Part shown: positions 30,267-40,712 of the stretch, piece by piece
Position numbering within the stretch: position 1 is the first letter of the stretch
Layout: every line of letters starts with the position of its first letter
From: Faecalibacterium sp. An122
Lineage (GTDB): Bacteria > Bacillota > Clostridia > Oscillospirales > Ruminococcaceae
Length of the DNA: 51,006 nt
NCBI RefSeq assembly: GCF_002160895.1
Contig: NZ_NFLL01000017.1
Span: 1-51,006, forward strand
Direction of reading: 5' to 3'
Notes under the pieces: generated by a model
Database searches by the model: none
The model's input: the letters and a program-made list of their open reading frames with translations, nothing else
What the model was told of the DNA's origin: nothing
Translations under genes and position numbers: made by a program

Positions 30267-31037
30267 ATGGAAAAGATCGACCTGAACGCCTACCTGGCGA
30301 ACAACGAATATCCCGGCCGGGGCATTGCCGTGGCCATGGCCCCCGACGGACGCCAGATGTTCATCGGCTACTTTATCATGGGCCGCAGCGCCAACAGCCG
30401 CAACCGCGTCTTTGATCCGCTGCCCGAGCGGGGCGGCATCTGCACCATGGCTGCCGACCCCGCCAAGCTGGAGGACCCCAGCCTCATCATCTATAACCCG
30501 GTGCTGACCCTGGGCTCCACCCATATCGTCACCAACGGCGACCAGACCGACACCATCTACGACGGCATGTGCCGCGGCCAGAGCTTTGCGGATGCTTTGC
30601 GCACCCGCACCTTTGAGCCGGACGGCCCCAACTGGACCCCCCGCATCTCGGCGGTGGTCTACGCCGACGGCAGCTACCAGATGAGCATCCTCAAGTCCGC
30701 CGACGGCAACGGGGACAGCGTCCAGCGCTATTTCTTTGATTATCCCCAGCCGGTGGCAGGGGAGGGCCACTTCATCAGCACCTACAAGTGCAACGGCAAC
30801 CCCATCCCCAGCTTTGAGGGCGAGCCTTTGCGGTTTGCCTGCCCCCGCACGGTGGGCGACTTTGCCAAGGGCCTGTGGGAGAACCTGAACCCGGACAACA
30901 AGGTCAGCCTGTTCGCCCGGGTCATCGACCTGGAGAGCGGCGAGAGCGGCGATCTGATCTACAACAAGTACGAAGCCGTGGACAGCTCGATGGACGACCC
31001 CGAGGAGCCCGCCCTCCTGCCCGAGGAAATGGAATAA
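30267..31037 (+). CDS. purO: IMP cyclohydrolase, archaeal PurO type
   Basis: 256 residues. NNEYPGRGIAVAMAPDGRQMFIGYFIMGRSANSRNR, IIYNPVLTLGSTHIVTNGDQTDTIYD, and WTPRISAVVYADGSYQMSILKS match the PurO-type cyclohydrolase family (an Ntn-hydrolase-like fold), unrelated to the cyclohydrolase domain of PurH. It closes the second ring: FAICAR to IMP. The next gene encodes an AICAR transformylase without the usual cyclohydrolase domain, so the pair replaces bifunctional PurH. A GGAGGAATC site lies before ATG 30267, 19 bases after purN. The acidic C-terminal tail is probably flexible. Confidence 0.9.
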   Translation: MEKIDLNAYLANNEYPGRGIAVAMAPDGRQMFIGYFIMGRSANSRNRVFDPLPERGGICTMAADPAKLEDPSLIIYNPVLTLGSTHIVTNGDQTDTIYDGMCRGQSFADALRTRTFEPDGPNWTPRISAVVYADGSYQMSILKSADGNGDSVQRYFFDYPQPVAGEGHFISTYKCNGNPIPSFEGEPLRFACPRTVGDFAKGLWENLNPDNKVSLFARVIDLESGESGDLIYNKYEAVDSSMDDPEEPALLPEEME

Positions 31038-31083
31038 CCCGTCCTTTCAACCGGATGACTTATTTGAACGCGGAGGTATTGCA

Positions 31084-32265
31084 ATGAACGAACTTGCTCT
31101 GAAATACGGCTGCAACCCCAACCAGAAGCCCAGCCGCATCTATATGGAGAACGGCGGGGACCTGCCCGTCACCGTCCTGAACGGCCGCCCGGGCTACATC
31201 AACTTCCTGGACGCCCTCAACTCGATCCAGCTGGTGTTTGAGCTGAAAAAGGCTCTGGGGATGCCGGCGGCTGCCTCCTTCAAGCACGTCTCCCCGGCGG
31301 GCGCGGCCCTGGGCCTGCCCCTGACCGAGGTGGAGCGGAAGATGTACCACATTGACCCCGCCATGGAGCTGTCCCCCCTGGCCTGCGCCTACGCCCGGGC
31401 CCGCGGCGCCGACCGCATGTCCTCCTTCGGCGACTGGATCGCCCTGAGCGACGTCTGCGACGTGCCCACCGCCAAGTTGATTCAGCACGAGGTGTCGGAC
31501 GGCATCATCGCTCCGGGCTATGAGCCCGAGGCCCTGGCCATCCTGGCCGGCAAGAAGAAGGGCAACTACAACGTGGTGGCCATTGATCCGGCCTACCGCC
31601 CCGCCCCCATCGAGCGCAAGCAGGTCTACGGCATCACCTTTGAGCAGGGCCGCAACGAGCTGGAGATCAACGCCGACACCATGCTGAACAACTTCGTCAC
31701 CGAGAACAAAGAGGTGACCGAGGAGCAGAAGCGGGATCTGATCATCAGCCTCATCACCCTGAAGTACACCCAGTCCAACAGCGTCTGCTACGTCTCGGGC
31801 GGCCAGACCATCGGCGTGGGCGCCGGCCAGCAGAGCCGCATCCACTGCACCCGCCTGGCCGGCCAGAAGGCCGACAACTGGCAGCTGCGCCACATGGACA
31901 AAGTGCTGAACCTGCCTTTCCGGGACGACGTCTCCAAGCCCAACCGTGACAACGCCATCGACGTCTACATCGGTGACACTCCCGAGGACGTCATCGGCGA
32001 TGACGTGTGGGCCGAGACCTTCACCCGCCAGCCCGAGCCCCTGACCGCCGAGGAAAAGAAAGAGTACCTCAGCCACGTCACCGGCGTCTGCCTGGGCTCG
32101 GATGCCTTCTTCCCCTTCGGCGACAACATCGAGCGGGCCCGCCGCAGCGGCGTCACCGCCATTGTCCAGCCCGGCGGCTCCATCCGCGACCAGCAGGTCA
32201 TTGACACCTGCAACAAGTACGGCATCGCCATGGCCTTCTGCGGCCTGCGGCTGTTCCATCACTGA
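31084..32265 (+). CDS. purH: AICAR transformylase, stand-alone (PurH C-domain type)
   Basis: 393 residues. LALKYGCNPNQKPSRIY at the N end and FKHVSPAGAALG with the catalytic Lys67-His68 pair identify the transformylase half of PurH; SDGIIAPGYEPEALAIL, SNSVCYVSGGQTIGVGAGQQSR and DAFFPFGDNIERARRSGVTAIVQPGGSIRDQ are further signatures. The N-terminal MGS-like cyclohydrolase domain of ordinary PurH (about 200 residues) is absent. It formylates AICAR with 10-formyl-tetrahydrofolate to give FAICAR, the substrate of the neighbouring PurO-type enzyme. GGAGG precedes the ATG. Confidence 0.95.
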   Translation: MNELALKYGCNPNQKPSRIYMENGGDLPVTVLNGRPGYINFLDALNSIQLVFELKKALGMPAAASFKHVSPAGAALGLPLTEVERKMYHIDPAMELSPLACAYARARGADRMSSFGDWIALSDVCDVPTAKLIQHEVSDGIIAPGYEPEALAILAGKKKGNYNVVAIDPAYRPAPIERKQVYGITFEQGRNELEINADTMLNNFVTENKEVTEEQKRDLIISLITLKYTQSNSVCYVSGGQTIGVGAGQQSRIHCTRLAGQKADNWQLRHMDKVLNLPFRDDVSKPNRDNAIDVYIGDTPEDVIGDDVWAETFTRQPEPLTAEEKKEYLSHVTGVCLGSDAFFPFGDNIERARRSGVTAIVQPGGSIRDQQVIDTCNKYGIAMAFCGLRLFHH

Positions 32266-32289
32266 TCCGGAAAGGGGAGGGATACTGCG

Positions 32290-33585
<1,296 letters not shown>

Positions 33586-33711
33586 CCCCGGCGGCAGGGA
33601 AGACAAAAAGCAAAAAAGGACCCCTTGCGGGCCGCCCGGCATGGAGACCGGGCTGCCCCGGCGGGGGCCGGACGGATAAAAAGCTGTATCCAGTACAGAG
33701 GAGATGAGCCT

Positions 33712-36700
33712 ATGGTTTACAGAATTTATGTGGAAAAAAAGCCGGGCTTCGACGGCGAGGTCCGTCAGCTCCAGAATGAGCTGACCACCCTGCTGGGCAT
33801 CCGCAGCCTGATCGGCCTGCGGCTGCTCAACCGCTACGACGTCGAGGATATTTCGGAGGAGCTGTTCCGCCAGTGCGCCAACACCGTGTTCAGCGAGCCC
33901 CCGGTGGACAATACCTATGATACCCTGCCCGCCCACGAGGGCGCAGCCTTTGCGGTGGAGTACCTGCCCGGCCAGTTTGACCAGCGGGCTGATTCGGCCG
34001 CTGAGTGCATCCAGCTCATCAGCCAGGGCGAGCGCCCGCTGGTGCGGTCGGCCCGGGTCTACCTGCTGGAAGGCAGCCTGACCGAGGCCGAGCTGGCCGA
34101 GATCAAGAAGTACGTCATCAACCCGGTGGAGGCCCGGGAGGCCTCTCTGGATGTGCGGGAAACCCTCAAGATGACCTACGCCGTGCCCCAGGCCGTGGCC
34201 ACCCTCACCGGCTTTGGTGAGCTGGATGAGGCCGGCCTCAAGGCCTTCATCGCCGAAAAGGGCCTGGCCATGGACTATGGCGACATCAAGTTCTGCCAGG
34301 AGTATTTCCGCAGCGAGCACCGTGACCCCACCATCACCGAGATCAAGATGATCGACACCTATTGGTCGGATCACTGCCGCCACACCACCTTCGGTACCAT
34401 CCTGGACGACGTCCAGATCGACGACGAAGTGGTCCAGGCCGCCTTTGACCGCTACATGGCCCTGCGCCAGGAGACCGGCCGGGACAAAAAGCCCCGCTGC
34501 CTGATGGATATGGCCACCATCGGCGCCAAGACCCTGAAACAGCGCGGCATCCTGAAGAACCTGGACGAGAGCGAAGAGATCAACGCCTGCACCGTCAAGA
34601 TCAAGTGCGACGTGGACGGCGAGGAGCAGGACTGGCTGTTCCTGTTCAAGAACGAGACCCATAACCACCCCACCGAGATCGAGCCCTTCGGCGGCGCAGC
34701 CACCTGCATCGGCGGCGCCATCCGTGACCCCCTGTCCGGCCGCAGCTACGTCTATCAGGCCATGCGCGTCACCGGCGCAGGGGACCCCCTGGTTCCGGTC
34801 AGCGAGACCCTGCCCGGCAAGCTGCCCCAGCGCAAGCTGGTGACCACCGCAGCCGCCGGCTATTCCTCCTACGGCAACCAGATCGGCCTGGCCACCGGCC
34901 AGGTGGATGAGATCTACCATCCCGGCTATGTGGCCAAGCGGATGGAGATCGGCGCGGTGGTGGGCGCCACCCCCGCCAGCCATGTCCGCCGCGAGTGCCC
35001 CGCCCCCGGCGACAAGATCGTCCTGCTGGGCGGCCGCACCGGTCGCGACGGCATCGGCGGCGCCACCGGTTCCTCCAAGGCCCACAACCATGAGAGCCTG
35101 GAGAGCTGCGGCGCAGAGGTCCAGAAGGGCAACGCCCCCATCGAGCGCAAGCTCCAGCGTCTGTTCCGCCGTGAGGACGCCTGCCGGATGATCAAGCGCT
35201 GCAACGACTTCGGCGCCGGCGGCGTGTCGGTGGCCATCGGCGAGCTGGCCGACGGCCTGTTCATCGACCTGAACAAGGTCACCAAGAAGTATGAGGGCCT
35301 GGACGGCACCGAGCTGGCCATCAGCGAGAGCCAGGAGCGGATGGCCGTGGCCCTGGCTCCCGAGGATGTGGATAAGTTCATCGCCCTGGCCTCGGAGGAG
35401 AACCTGGAGGCCACCGTGGTGGCCACCGTCACCGAGGAAAAGCGCCTCAAGATGGTGTGGAACGGCGTGTCCATCGTGGACATCAGCCGCGAGTTCCTGA
35501 ACTCCAACGGCGCCGAAAAGCACCAGAAGGTCCATGTGGAGCGGGGCACCGTCTGGCAGCCCCAGTGGGCCGGCGAGACCTTCGGCGAGAAGATGAAGTC
35601 CATGGTAGGCGACCTGAACGTCTGCAGCAAGAAGGGCCTCAGCGAGCGGTTTGACTCCACCATCGGCGCCGCTACCGTCCTGATGCCCTTCGGCGGCACG
35701 TACCAGCTGACCCCCCAGATGGCCATGGTGGCCAAGCTGCCGGTGGATGGCGAGACCACCACCTGCTCGGGCATGGCCTGGGGCTATAACCCCTACCTCA
35801 TGAGCGCCGACCAGTACAAGGGCGCCATGCTGTCGGTGGTGGACAGCGTCACCAGGCTGGTGGCCGCCGGCTTCCGGTATGAGGACGCCTACCTGACCTT
35901 CCAGGAGTACTTTGAGCGCCTGGGCGACAAGCCCGAGCGCTGGGGCAAGCCGCTGGCCGCCCTGCTGGGCGCTCTGGACGCCCAGATCGGCCTGGGCATC
36001 GGCGCCATCGGCGGCAAGGACAGCATGTCCGGCTCCTTCGAGGACCTGGATGTGCCTCCCACGCTGGTGTCCTTCGCCACCGCCATCGGCAAGACCAACC
36101 ATGTGGTCTCCACCGAGTTCAAGAAGAGCCACAGCTCGGTGGTGCTGCTGCGCCCCTTCTACAAGGAGGACGGCATCACCCCCAACTTTGAATCCCTCAA
36201 GTCCAACTACTTCATCGTTGCCCAGATGATGGAGAAGGGCATTGTCCTGTCCGCCTCCGCCGTGGGCTACGGCGGCATCGCCGAGGCCCTGTTCAAGATG
36301 GGCCTGGGCAACCATGTGGGCTTTGAGATGATCGCCGACATGTCCATGGAGGAGCTGTTCGAGCCCGCCTATGGTTCTCTGGTGCTGGAGATTGCCACCG
36401 GCGCCCCCGCCGGCAAGCTGCTGGGCGTCACCGTCCACGACTACACCTTCACCGCCTGCGGCGAGACCCTGGATATGGCCGCCCTGCAGGAGATCTGGGA
36501 GTCCAAGCTGGAGCCCGTCTACCCCTACCGGAAGGCCGGCCCCGCCGTGGAGCCCATCTCGGGCAGGATCACCCCGCCCGCCGCACCCAAGATCGGCGTG
36601 GCCAAGCCCAAGGTCATCATCCCGGTGTTCCCCGGCACCAACTGCGAGTATGACACCGCCAAGGCCTTCCGTGCCGCCGGCGCAGACCCCGAGATCCTGG

Positions 36701-37404
36701 TCATCCGCAACCTGACCCCCGCCGACGTCACCGCCAGCTGCGAGGCCCTGGTCAAGGCCATCGACGCCTCCCAGATCGTCATGCTGCCCGGCGGCTTCTC
36801 GGGCGGCGACGAGCCGGACGGCAGCGCCAAGTTCATCGCCTCCTTCTTCCGGTCTCCGGCCGTCACCGAGGCGGTCCGCCGCCTGCTGTTCCAGCGGGAC
36901 GGCCTGATGCTGGGCATCTGCAACGGCTTCCAGGCCCTCATCAAGCTGGGCCTGGTGCCCTACGGCGATATCCGGCCCATCACGGCGGAGGACCCCACCC
37001 TGACCTTCAACACCATCGGCCGCCACCAGAGCATGCTGGTGCGCACCCGCATCGCTTCCACCGGCAGCCCCTGGCTGAGCCGGTGCCAGCTGGGCGAGGA
37101 GTTCCTGGTGCCCATCAGCCACGGCGAGGGCCGTTTTGTGGCGCCCCAGGCGGTTCTGGATCAGCTGGTGGCCAACGGCCAGGTGGCCACCCAGTACATC
37201 GGCCTGAACGGCCAGCCCACCATGGACCAGCGCTACAACCCCAACGGCTCGCTGCTGGCCATCGAGGGCATCACCAGCCCCGACGGCCGTATCCTGGGCA
37301 AGATGGGTCATTCGGAGCGCCGCGGCGACCGTCTGTGTGAGAACGTCACCGGCGATAAGTTCCAGCCCATCTTTGAGGGCGGCGTGGATTACTTCCGCCT
37401 GTAA
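33712..37404 (+). CDS. purL: Phosphoribosylformylglycinamidine synthase, large single-chain form
   Basis: 1230 residues. An N-terminal PurS-like domain (MVYRIYVEKKPGFDGEVRQLQNEL) is fused to two PurM-like halves (TYWSDHCRHTTF, FKNETHNHPTEIEPFGGAATCIGG, GIGAIGGKDSMSGSF) and a C-terminal class I glutaminase (PVFPGTNCEYDTAKAF, LGICNGFQALIKLGL with the nucleophilic Cys, SHGEGRF with the His and Glu). Thus PurS, PurL and PurQ functions are in one chain, converting FGAR and glutamine to FGAM. GAGGAGAT precedes ATG 33712; an upstream in-frame ATG at 33625 has no such site. Confidence 0.97.
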   Translation: MVYRIYVEKKPGFDGEVRQLQNELTTLLGIRSLIGLRLLNRYDVEDISEELFRQCANTVFSEPPVDNTYDTLPAHEGAAFAVEYLPGQFDQRADSAAECIQLISQGERPLVRSARVYLLEGSLTEAELAEIKKYVINPVEAREASLDVRETLKMTYAVPQAVATLTGFGELDEAGLKAFIAEKGLAMDYGDIKFCQEYFRSEHRDPTITEIKMIDTYWSDHCRHTTFGTILDDVQIDDEVVQAAFDRYMALRQETGRDKKPRCLMDMATIGAKTLKQRGILKNLDESEEINACTVKIKCDVDGEEQDWLFLFKNETHNHPTEIEPFGGAATCIGGAIRDPLSGRSYVYQAMRVTGAGDPLVPVSETLPGKLPQRKLVTTAAAGYSSYGNQIGLATGQVDEIYHPGYVAKRMEIGAVVGATPASHVRRECPAPGDKIVLLGGRTGRDGIGGATGSSKAHNHESLESCGAEVQKGNAPIERKLQRLFRREDACRMIKRCNDFGAGGVSVAIGELADGLFIDLNKVTKKYEGLDGTELAISESQERMAVALAPEDVDKFIALASEENLEATVVATVTEEKRLKMVWNGVSIVDISREFLNSNGAEKHQKVHVERGTVWQPQWAGETFGEKMKSMVGDLNVCSKKGLSERFDSTIGAATVLMPFGGTYQLTPQMAMVAKLPVDGETTTCSGMAWGYNPYLMSADQYKGAMLSVVDSVTRLVAAGFRYEDAYLTFQEYFERLGDKPERWGKPLAALLGALDAQIGLGIGAIGGKDSMSGSFEDLDVPPTLVSFATAIGKTNHVVSTEFKKSHSSVVLLRPFYKEDGITPNFESLKSNYFIVAQMMEKGIVLSASAVGYGGIAEALFKMGLGNHVGFEMIADMSMEELFEPAYGSLVLEIATGAPAGKLLGVTVHDYTFTACGETLDMAALQEIWESKLEPVYPYRKAGPAVEPISGRITPPAAPKIGVAKPKVIIPVFPGTNCEYDTAKAFRAAGADPEILVIRNLTPADVTASCEALVKAIDASQIVMLPGGFSGGDEPDGSAKFIASFFRSPAVTEAVRRLLFQRDGLMLGICNGFQALIKLGLVPYGDIRPITAEDPTLTFNTIGRHQSMLVRTRIASTGSPWLSRCQLGEEFLVPISHGEGRFVAPQAVLDQLVANGQVATQYIGLNGQPTMDQRYNPNGSLLAIEGITSPDGRILGKMGHSERRGDRLCENVTGDKFQPIFEGGVDYFRL

Positions 37405-37460
37405 GGTTCGACGTTGCAGGGCCCGGCCCCAGCCGGCCGGGCCAGATAGGAGAGAAACCA

Positions 37461-38906
37461 ATGTCTCAGCATGACCGCTATATCAGTCCTTTTTCCACCC
37501 GCTATGCCTCGGACGAGATGCAGTATATCTTCTCGGACGACAATAAGTTCCGCACCTGGCGCCGCCTGTGGGTGGCCCTGGCCCGGGCCGAGATGAACCA
37601 GGGCCTGGACAACATCACCCCCGCCATGATCGCCGAGCTGGAGTCCCACCTGGACGACATCAACTACGATGTGGCCTCCGCCCGGGAGAAGCTGGTCCGC
37701 CACGACGTCATGAGCCACGTCTACGCCTATGGCCAGCAGTGCCCCCAGGCCGCCGGCATCATCCATCTGGGCGCCACCAGCTGCTATGTGGGCGACAACA
37801 CCGATATCATCGTGATGCGCCAGGGCCTGGAACTGGTGCGCACCAAGCTGGTGGGCGTGCTGGCCAAGCTGGCCCGCTTCGCCAGGGAATACAAGGATAT
37901 GCCCTGCCTGGCCTACACCCACGGCCAGCCCGCCCAGCCCACCACCGTGGGCAAGCGCGCCACCCTGTGGGCCAATGAGCTGGTGATGGACCTGGGCGAG
38001 ATCGAGCATCGCCTGGAGACCCTGCAGCTGCGGGGCGTCAAGGGCACCACCGGCACCCAGGCCAGCTTTATGGAGCTGTTCAAGGGCGACGCCGACAAGA
38101 TCCGCGCCGTGGACGCCGAGATCGCCAAAGAGATGGGCTTTGATCCCAGCGCCGTCATCCCGGTGTCGGGCCAGACCTACAGCCGCAAGGTGGACGCCTT
38201 CATCCTCAACGCCCTGGCCGGCATCGGCCAGAGCTGCATGAAGTTTGCCACCGACCTGCGTCTGCTGGCCAACTTCAAGGAGATGGAGGAGCCCTTCGAG
38301 AAGAACCAGATCGGTTCCTCGGCCATGCCCTATAAGCGCAACCCCATGCGCTGCGAGCGCATCTGCGCCCTGTCCCGCTACCTGATGGCGGATGTGCTGA
38401 ACCCCAGCTTCACCGCCGGCACCCAGTGGTTTGAGCGGACCCTGGACGACAGCGCCAACAAGCGCGTCGCCATGGCGGAAGGCTTCCTGGCCACCGACGC
38501 CATCCTGAACATCATGCTGAACGTCACCGACGGCCTGGTGGTCTACCCCAAGGTGGTCCGCAGCCGTCTGATGGCCGAGCTGCCCTTCATGGCCAGCGAG
38601 AACATCATGATGCAGGCGGTGGAGAAGGGCGGCAACCGTCAGGAGCTCCACGAGCGCCTGCGCCAGCACGCCATCGCCGCCGGCAAGCAGGTCAAGGAAG
38701 AGGGCCTGCCCAACGACATGGTGGAGCGGATTGCGGGAGATCCGGCCTTTGGCCTGACCCGCGAGGAGATCGAGGCCGGCTTCATCCCCGAGAACTTTGT
38801 GGGCCGCGCTCCCCAGCAGGTGGAGGAGTTCCTGGCCAATATCCTGCAGCCCATCTTTGCCCGGTACCCCGAGGCCCTGGACCAGAACGCCGACCTGAGC
38901 GTCTGA
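37461..38906 (+). CDS. purB: Adenylosuccinate lyase
   Basis: 481 residues. SPFSTRYASDEMQYIFSD at the start, HLGATSCYVGDNTD, TYTHGQPAQPTTVGKR-like segment with its catalytic His (YTHGQPAQPTT), and the lyase signature GSSAMPYKRNPMRCERI with the catalytic Ser loop. It releases fumarate at two steps: SAICAR to AICAR, and adenylosuccinate to AMP. Last gene of the purine operon, 56 bases after purL, with AGGAGAG as ribosome site. purC, which makes SAICAR, is not in the window and must be elsewhere. Confidence 0.97.
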   Translation: MSQHDRYISPFSTRYASDEMQYIFSDDNKFRTWRRLWVALARAEMNQGLDNITPAMIAELESHLDDINYDVASAREKLVRHDVMSHVYAYGQQCPQAAGIIHLGATSCYVGDNTDIIVMRQGLELVRTKLVGVLAKLARFAREYKDMPCLAYTHGQPAQPTTVGKRATLWANELVMDLGEIEHRLETLQLRGVKGTTGTQASFMELFKGDADKIRAVDAEIAKEMGFDPSAVIPVSGQTYSRKVDAFILNALAGIGQSCMKFATDLRLLANFKEMEEPFEKNQIGSSAMPYKRNPMRCERICALSRYLMADVLNPSFTAGTQWFERTLDDSANKRVAMAEGFLATDAILNIMLNVTDGLVVYPKVVRSRLMAELPFMASENIMMQAVEKGGNRQELHERLRQHAIAAGKQVKEEGLPNDMVERIAGDPAFGLTREEIEAGFIPENFVGRAPQQVEEFLANILQPIFARYPEALDQNADLSV

Positions 38907-38945
38907 TCCCGCCCGCCTGAAACGGCCTGAAACGGTATAAATAAA

Positions 38946-38983
38946 AAAACACCCTCTGCCCTGGATTGGGGCGGGGGGTGTTT
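38946..38983. terminator. Terminator hairpin downstream of purB
   Basis: AAACACCC...GCCC / GGGGC..GGGGTGTTT. On the plus strand only TTT follows; on the minus strand seven T follow, so it is stronger as an end of the minus-strand repeat A copy 2. Confidence 0.72.
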
Positions 38984-38984
38984 G

Positions 38985-39296
38985 AGCGTGTCGAAAAACG
39001 ACACGCTTTAGGGGGAACCCATTTCTGCACGCATGCGCGTGACAGAAATTCCTTGGTTGCGGTTCCCTGCTTTTGCGGCGGGCGTCGCGGCGCCCTTGCA
39101 AAAGACAGACCGCGGCCCCTGCTCCGCTTCGCCTGTTTCTGCCGCAGGCAGCGGCTCAGCTCCGCAGTCCCTAATATCCCCCTGGGGACAAAATTTGCCG
39201 CAGAACCGCGCACGCGGCCTTGCGGCCTCGCACACTCTCTGCGGCAAATTTCCCTGTAGGTGTCCCAGCCGTACGCACATGTCGTCCGGCTGGGAC
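38985..39296 (-). repeat. Structured dispersed repeat A, copy 2
   Basis: Minus-strand homologue of 178-377. Helices: 287-296/262-271 of the 39 kb block (CGGCTGGGAC arms, 10 bp) around the conserved loop GACATGTGCGT; a perfect 14-bp stem 39191-39204/39238-39251; ATTTCTG/CAGAAAT with inner CACGC/GCGTG (39021-39049); and AGCGTGTCG/CGACACGCT (38985-39007). It has an extra ~110 bases between the second and third helices, including the module 39069-39140 shared with repeat B copy 2. It occupies most of the 531-base spacer after purB. Confidence 0.8.
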
Positions 39297-39336
39297 TTTT
39301 TTTGGTTTCATCAGATGTTGCACAGCCCGGCTGTCC

Positions 39337-39362
39337 GTTCAAAAAAGTATACCTTTTTGAAC
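39337..39362. promoter_or_regulatory. 26-bp palindrome
   Basis: GTTCAAAAA-A-GTATAC-C-TTTTTGAAC; only the two flanking centre positions break symmetry. It lies upstream of the 5' end of repeat A copy 2 and about 35 bases before the small-gene promoter. Operator or hairpin. Confidence 0.5.
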
Positions 39363-39396
39363 ACCCCAAAGGGGCCGGTTTATTGCTTTAAATGAA

Positions 39397-39425
39397 TTGA
39401 TGCCCGGCGTTTTTTCTGGTATAAT
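39397..39425 (+). promoter_or_regulatory. Promoter of small surface-protein remnant
   Basis: TTGATG (39397-39402), 17-bp spacer, TATAAT (39420-39425). The ATG at 39438 would be only about 6 bases into the transcript. Confidence 0.6.
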
Positions 39426-39437
39426 TTTACATAACAG

Positions 39438-39668
39438 ATGTCCGACAAAGTCTGCTACTGGAGCGGTAACCAGACCAAGGGCATCGGCGACGGCTACCAG
39501 GCCACTGACCCCGAATATAGCCCGAGTGGTAACAACGGCGAGATTCCCCCCAAGAACAAAGTGCCTGATGGTACCACCTGGGAGGCTGCCGTTGAGGCCA
39601 TGAACGCTCAAGGCACAGGCTACACCTTTGGCGGCGACATGAATAACCCCACCCTGACAAAGAACTAA
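39438..39668 (+). pseudogene. C-terminal remnant of a GLUG-type surface protein, or small ORF
   Basis: 76 residues: VCYWSGNQTKGIGDGYQATD, a Pro/Asn-rich stretch, and TTWEAAVEAMNAQGTGYTFGG near NPTL. The pattern (NCYW-x-GIG-G near start, TWEEAVxxMN then a final PTL) resembles the C-terminal end of GLUG-motif surface proteins of gut bacteria. No signal peptide or other repeats are present. An in-frame stop lies two codons before the ATG, so it cannot extend upstream, and no ribosome binding site is seen. It may be a decayed fragment or a leaderless small gene with its own promoter and terminator. Confidence 0.45.
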
Positions 39669-39679
39669 CCCTATACCCG

Positions 39680-39714
39680 CCCCCGCTCTCCCACCCCGGG
39701 AAGGCGGGGGTTTT
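39680..39714 (+). terminator. Terminator after small ORF
   Basis: CCCCCGC at 39680 pairs with GCGGGGG at 39704, followed by TTTT. Confidence 0.72.
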
Positions 39715-39755
39715 GGCTGGCGGCGGGGTTTTGGCCCGAAAGAAAAATGTATTCA

Positions 39756-39784
39756 TTCCCAAACGCCCCAAAATATGATACAAT
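39756..39784 (+). promoter_or_regulatory. Promoter of the pseudouridine synthase gene
   Basis: TTCCCA (39756-39761), 17-bp spacer, TACAAT (39779-39784). Confidence 0.6.
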
Positions 39785-39859
39785 AAGAGGCACAATACAC
39801 CCCGCCGCACCGCCGGCGGGTCCGGGCCTGCCGCCCGGGAGAGGAGGGGAACAGATCCC

Positions 39860-40564
39860 ATGCGTTTGGATAAGTACATTGCCGAGGCCGCCCAGTGCAC
39901 CCGCAGCGAGAGCCGGGAGATGATTCGCGCCGGACGGGTCAGCGTCAACGGGGCCGTCTGCAGGCGGCCCGACCAGCAGGTCAGCGAGGTGGACGAGATC
40001 GGCCTGGACGGCCAGAGCCGCACCCATCAGGACTTTGTCTACATCATGCTGAACAAGCCCGAGGGGGTGGTCAGCGCCTCCAGCGACCGGCGGGACACCA
40101 CCGTGGTGGACCTGGTGCGCAGCGCCTACCCCCGGCGGGAGCTGTTCCCCGCCGGCCGCCTGGACAAAACCAGCACAGGCTTTGTCCTGCTCACCGACGA
40201 CGGGGCCTTTGCCCACGACATCCTGGCCCCCAAGCGCCATGTGCCCAAGACCTACCGGGTCACCCTGGACACCCCCCTTACCCGGGAGATGGCCGAGGGC
40301 TTTGCCGCCGGGGTCACCCTGGCCGACGGGCTGGAACTGTCCCCGGCCCAGGTGACGCCGCTGACAGCGGACGGCCTGACGGTGCGGGTGGTGCTGCGCC
40401 AGGGGGTGTACCACCAGATCAAGCGGATGTTCGGGGTCTATGGGGCCGGCGTGAACGCCCTTCACCGCGAGGCCATCGGCAGCGTCTGGCTGGATGACGC
40501 CCTGGCCCCCGGCCAGTGGCGGGAGCTGACCGCCGCCGAAGTGGCGGAAATTGCCGTCCGGTGA
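39860..40564 (+). CDS. rsuA: 16S rRNA pseudouridine synthase, RsuA family
   Basis: 234 residues. An S4 domain (MRLDKYIAEAAQCTRSESREMIRAGRVSVNG) is followed by the catalytic domain: YIMLNKPEGVVSAS, GRLDKTSTGFVLLTDDG with the nucleophilic Asp, and LRQGVYHQIKRMFGVYGAGV. The short form and sequence fit RsuA, which modifies U516 in 16S rRNA, rather than RluB (encoded at 1830 here). GAGGAGGGG lies before the ATG. It stands alone between a promoter and the regulator gene; no terminator is obvious in the 100 bases after its stop. Confidence 0.9.
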   Translation: MRLDKYIAEAAQCTRSESREMIRAGRVSVNGAVCRRPDQQVSEVDEIGLDGQSRTHQDFVYIMLNKPEGVVSASSDRRDTTVVDLVRSAYPRRELFPAGRLDKTSTGFVLLTDDGAFAHDILAPKRHVPKTYRVTLDTPLTREMAEGFAAGVTLADGLELSPAQVTPLTADGLTVRVVLRQGVYHQIKRMFGVYGAGVNALHREAIGSVWLDDALAPGQWRELTAAEVAEIAVR

Positions 40565-40673
40565 GGGCCGGCTTTCACCAGACTTTCAAACAAGCATCAC
40601 ATTTTCAAGATAAAATAGAGGTCAGAATCACGCTTTCAAGTGGTTTTTGGCCCGAAAAATGCCCTGGGAGATA

Positions 40674-40709
40674 ATTTCACCAAGAGAAACCAATCTTTTT
40701 TGGTGAAAT
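40674..40709. promoter_or_regulatory. Inverted repeat next to the regulator promoter
   Basis: ATTTCACCAA (40674-40683) and TTGGTGAAAT (40700-40709), perfect 10-bp arms, ending 4 bases before the -35 box. Candidate operator for the downstream regulator. Confidence 0.5.
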
Positions 40710-40712
40710 ATG

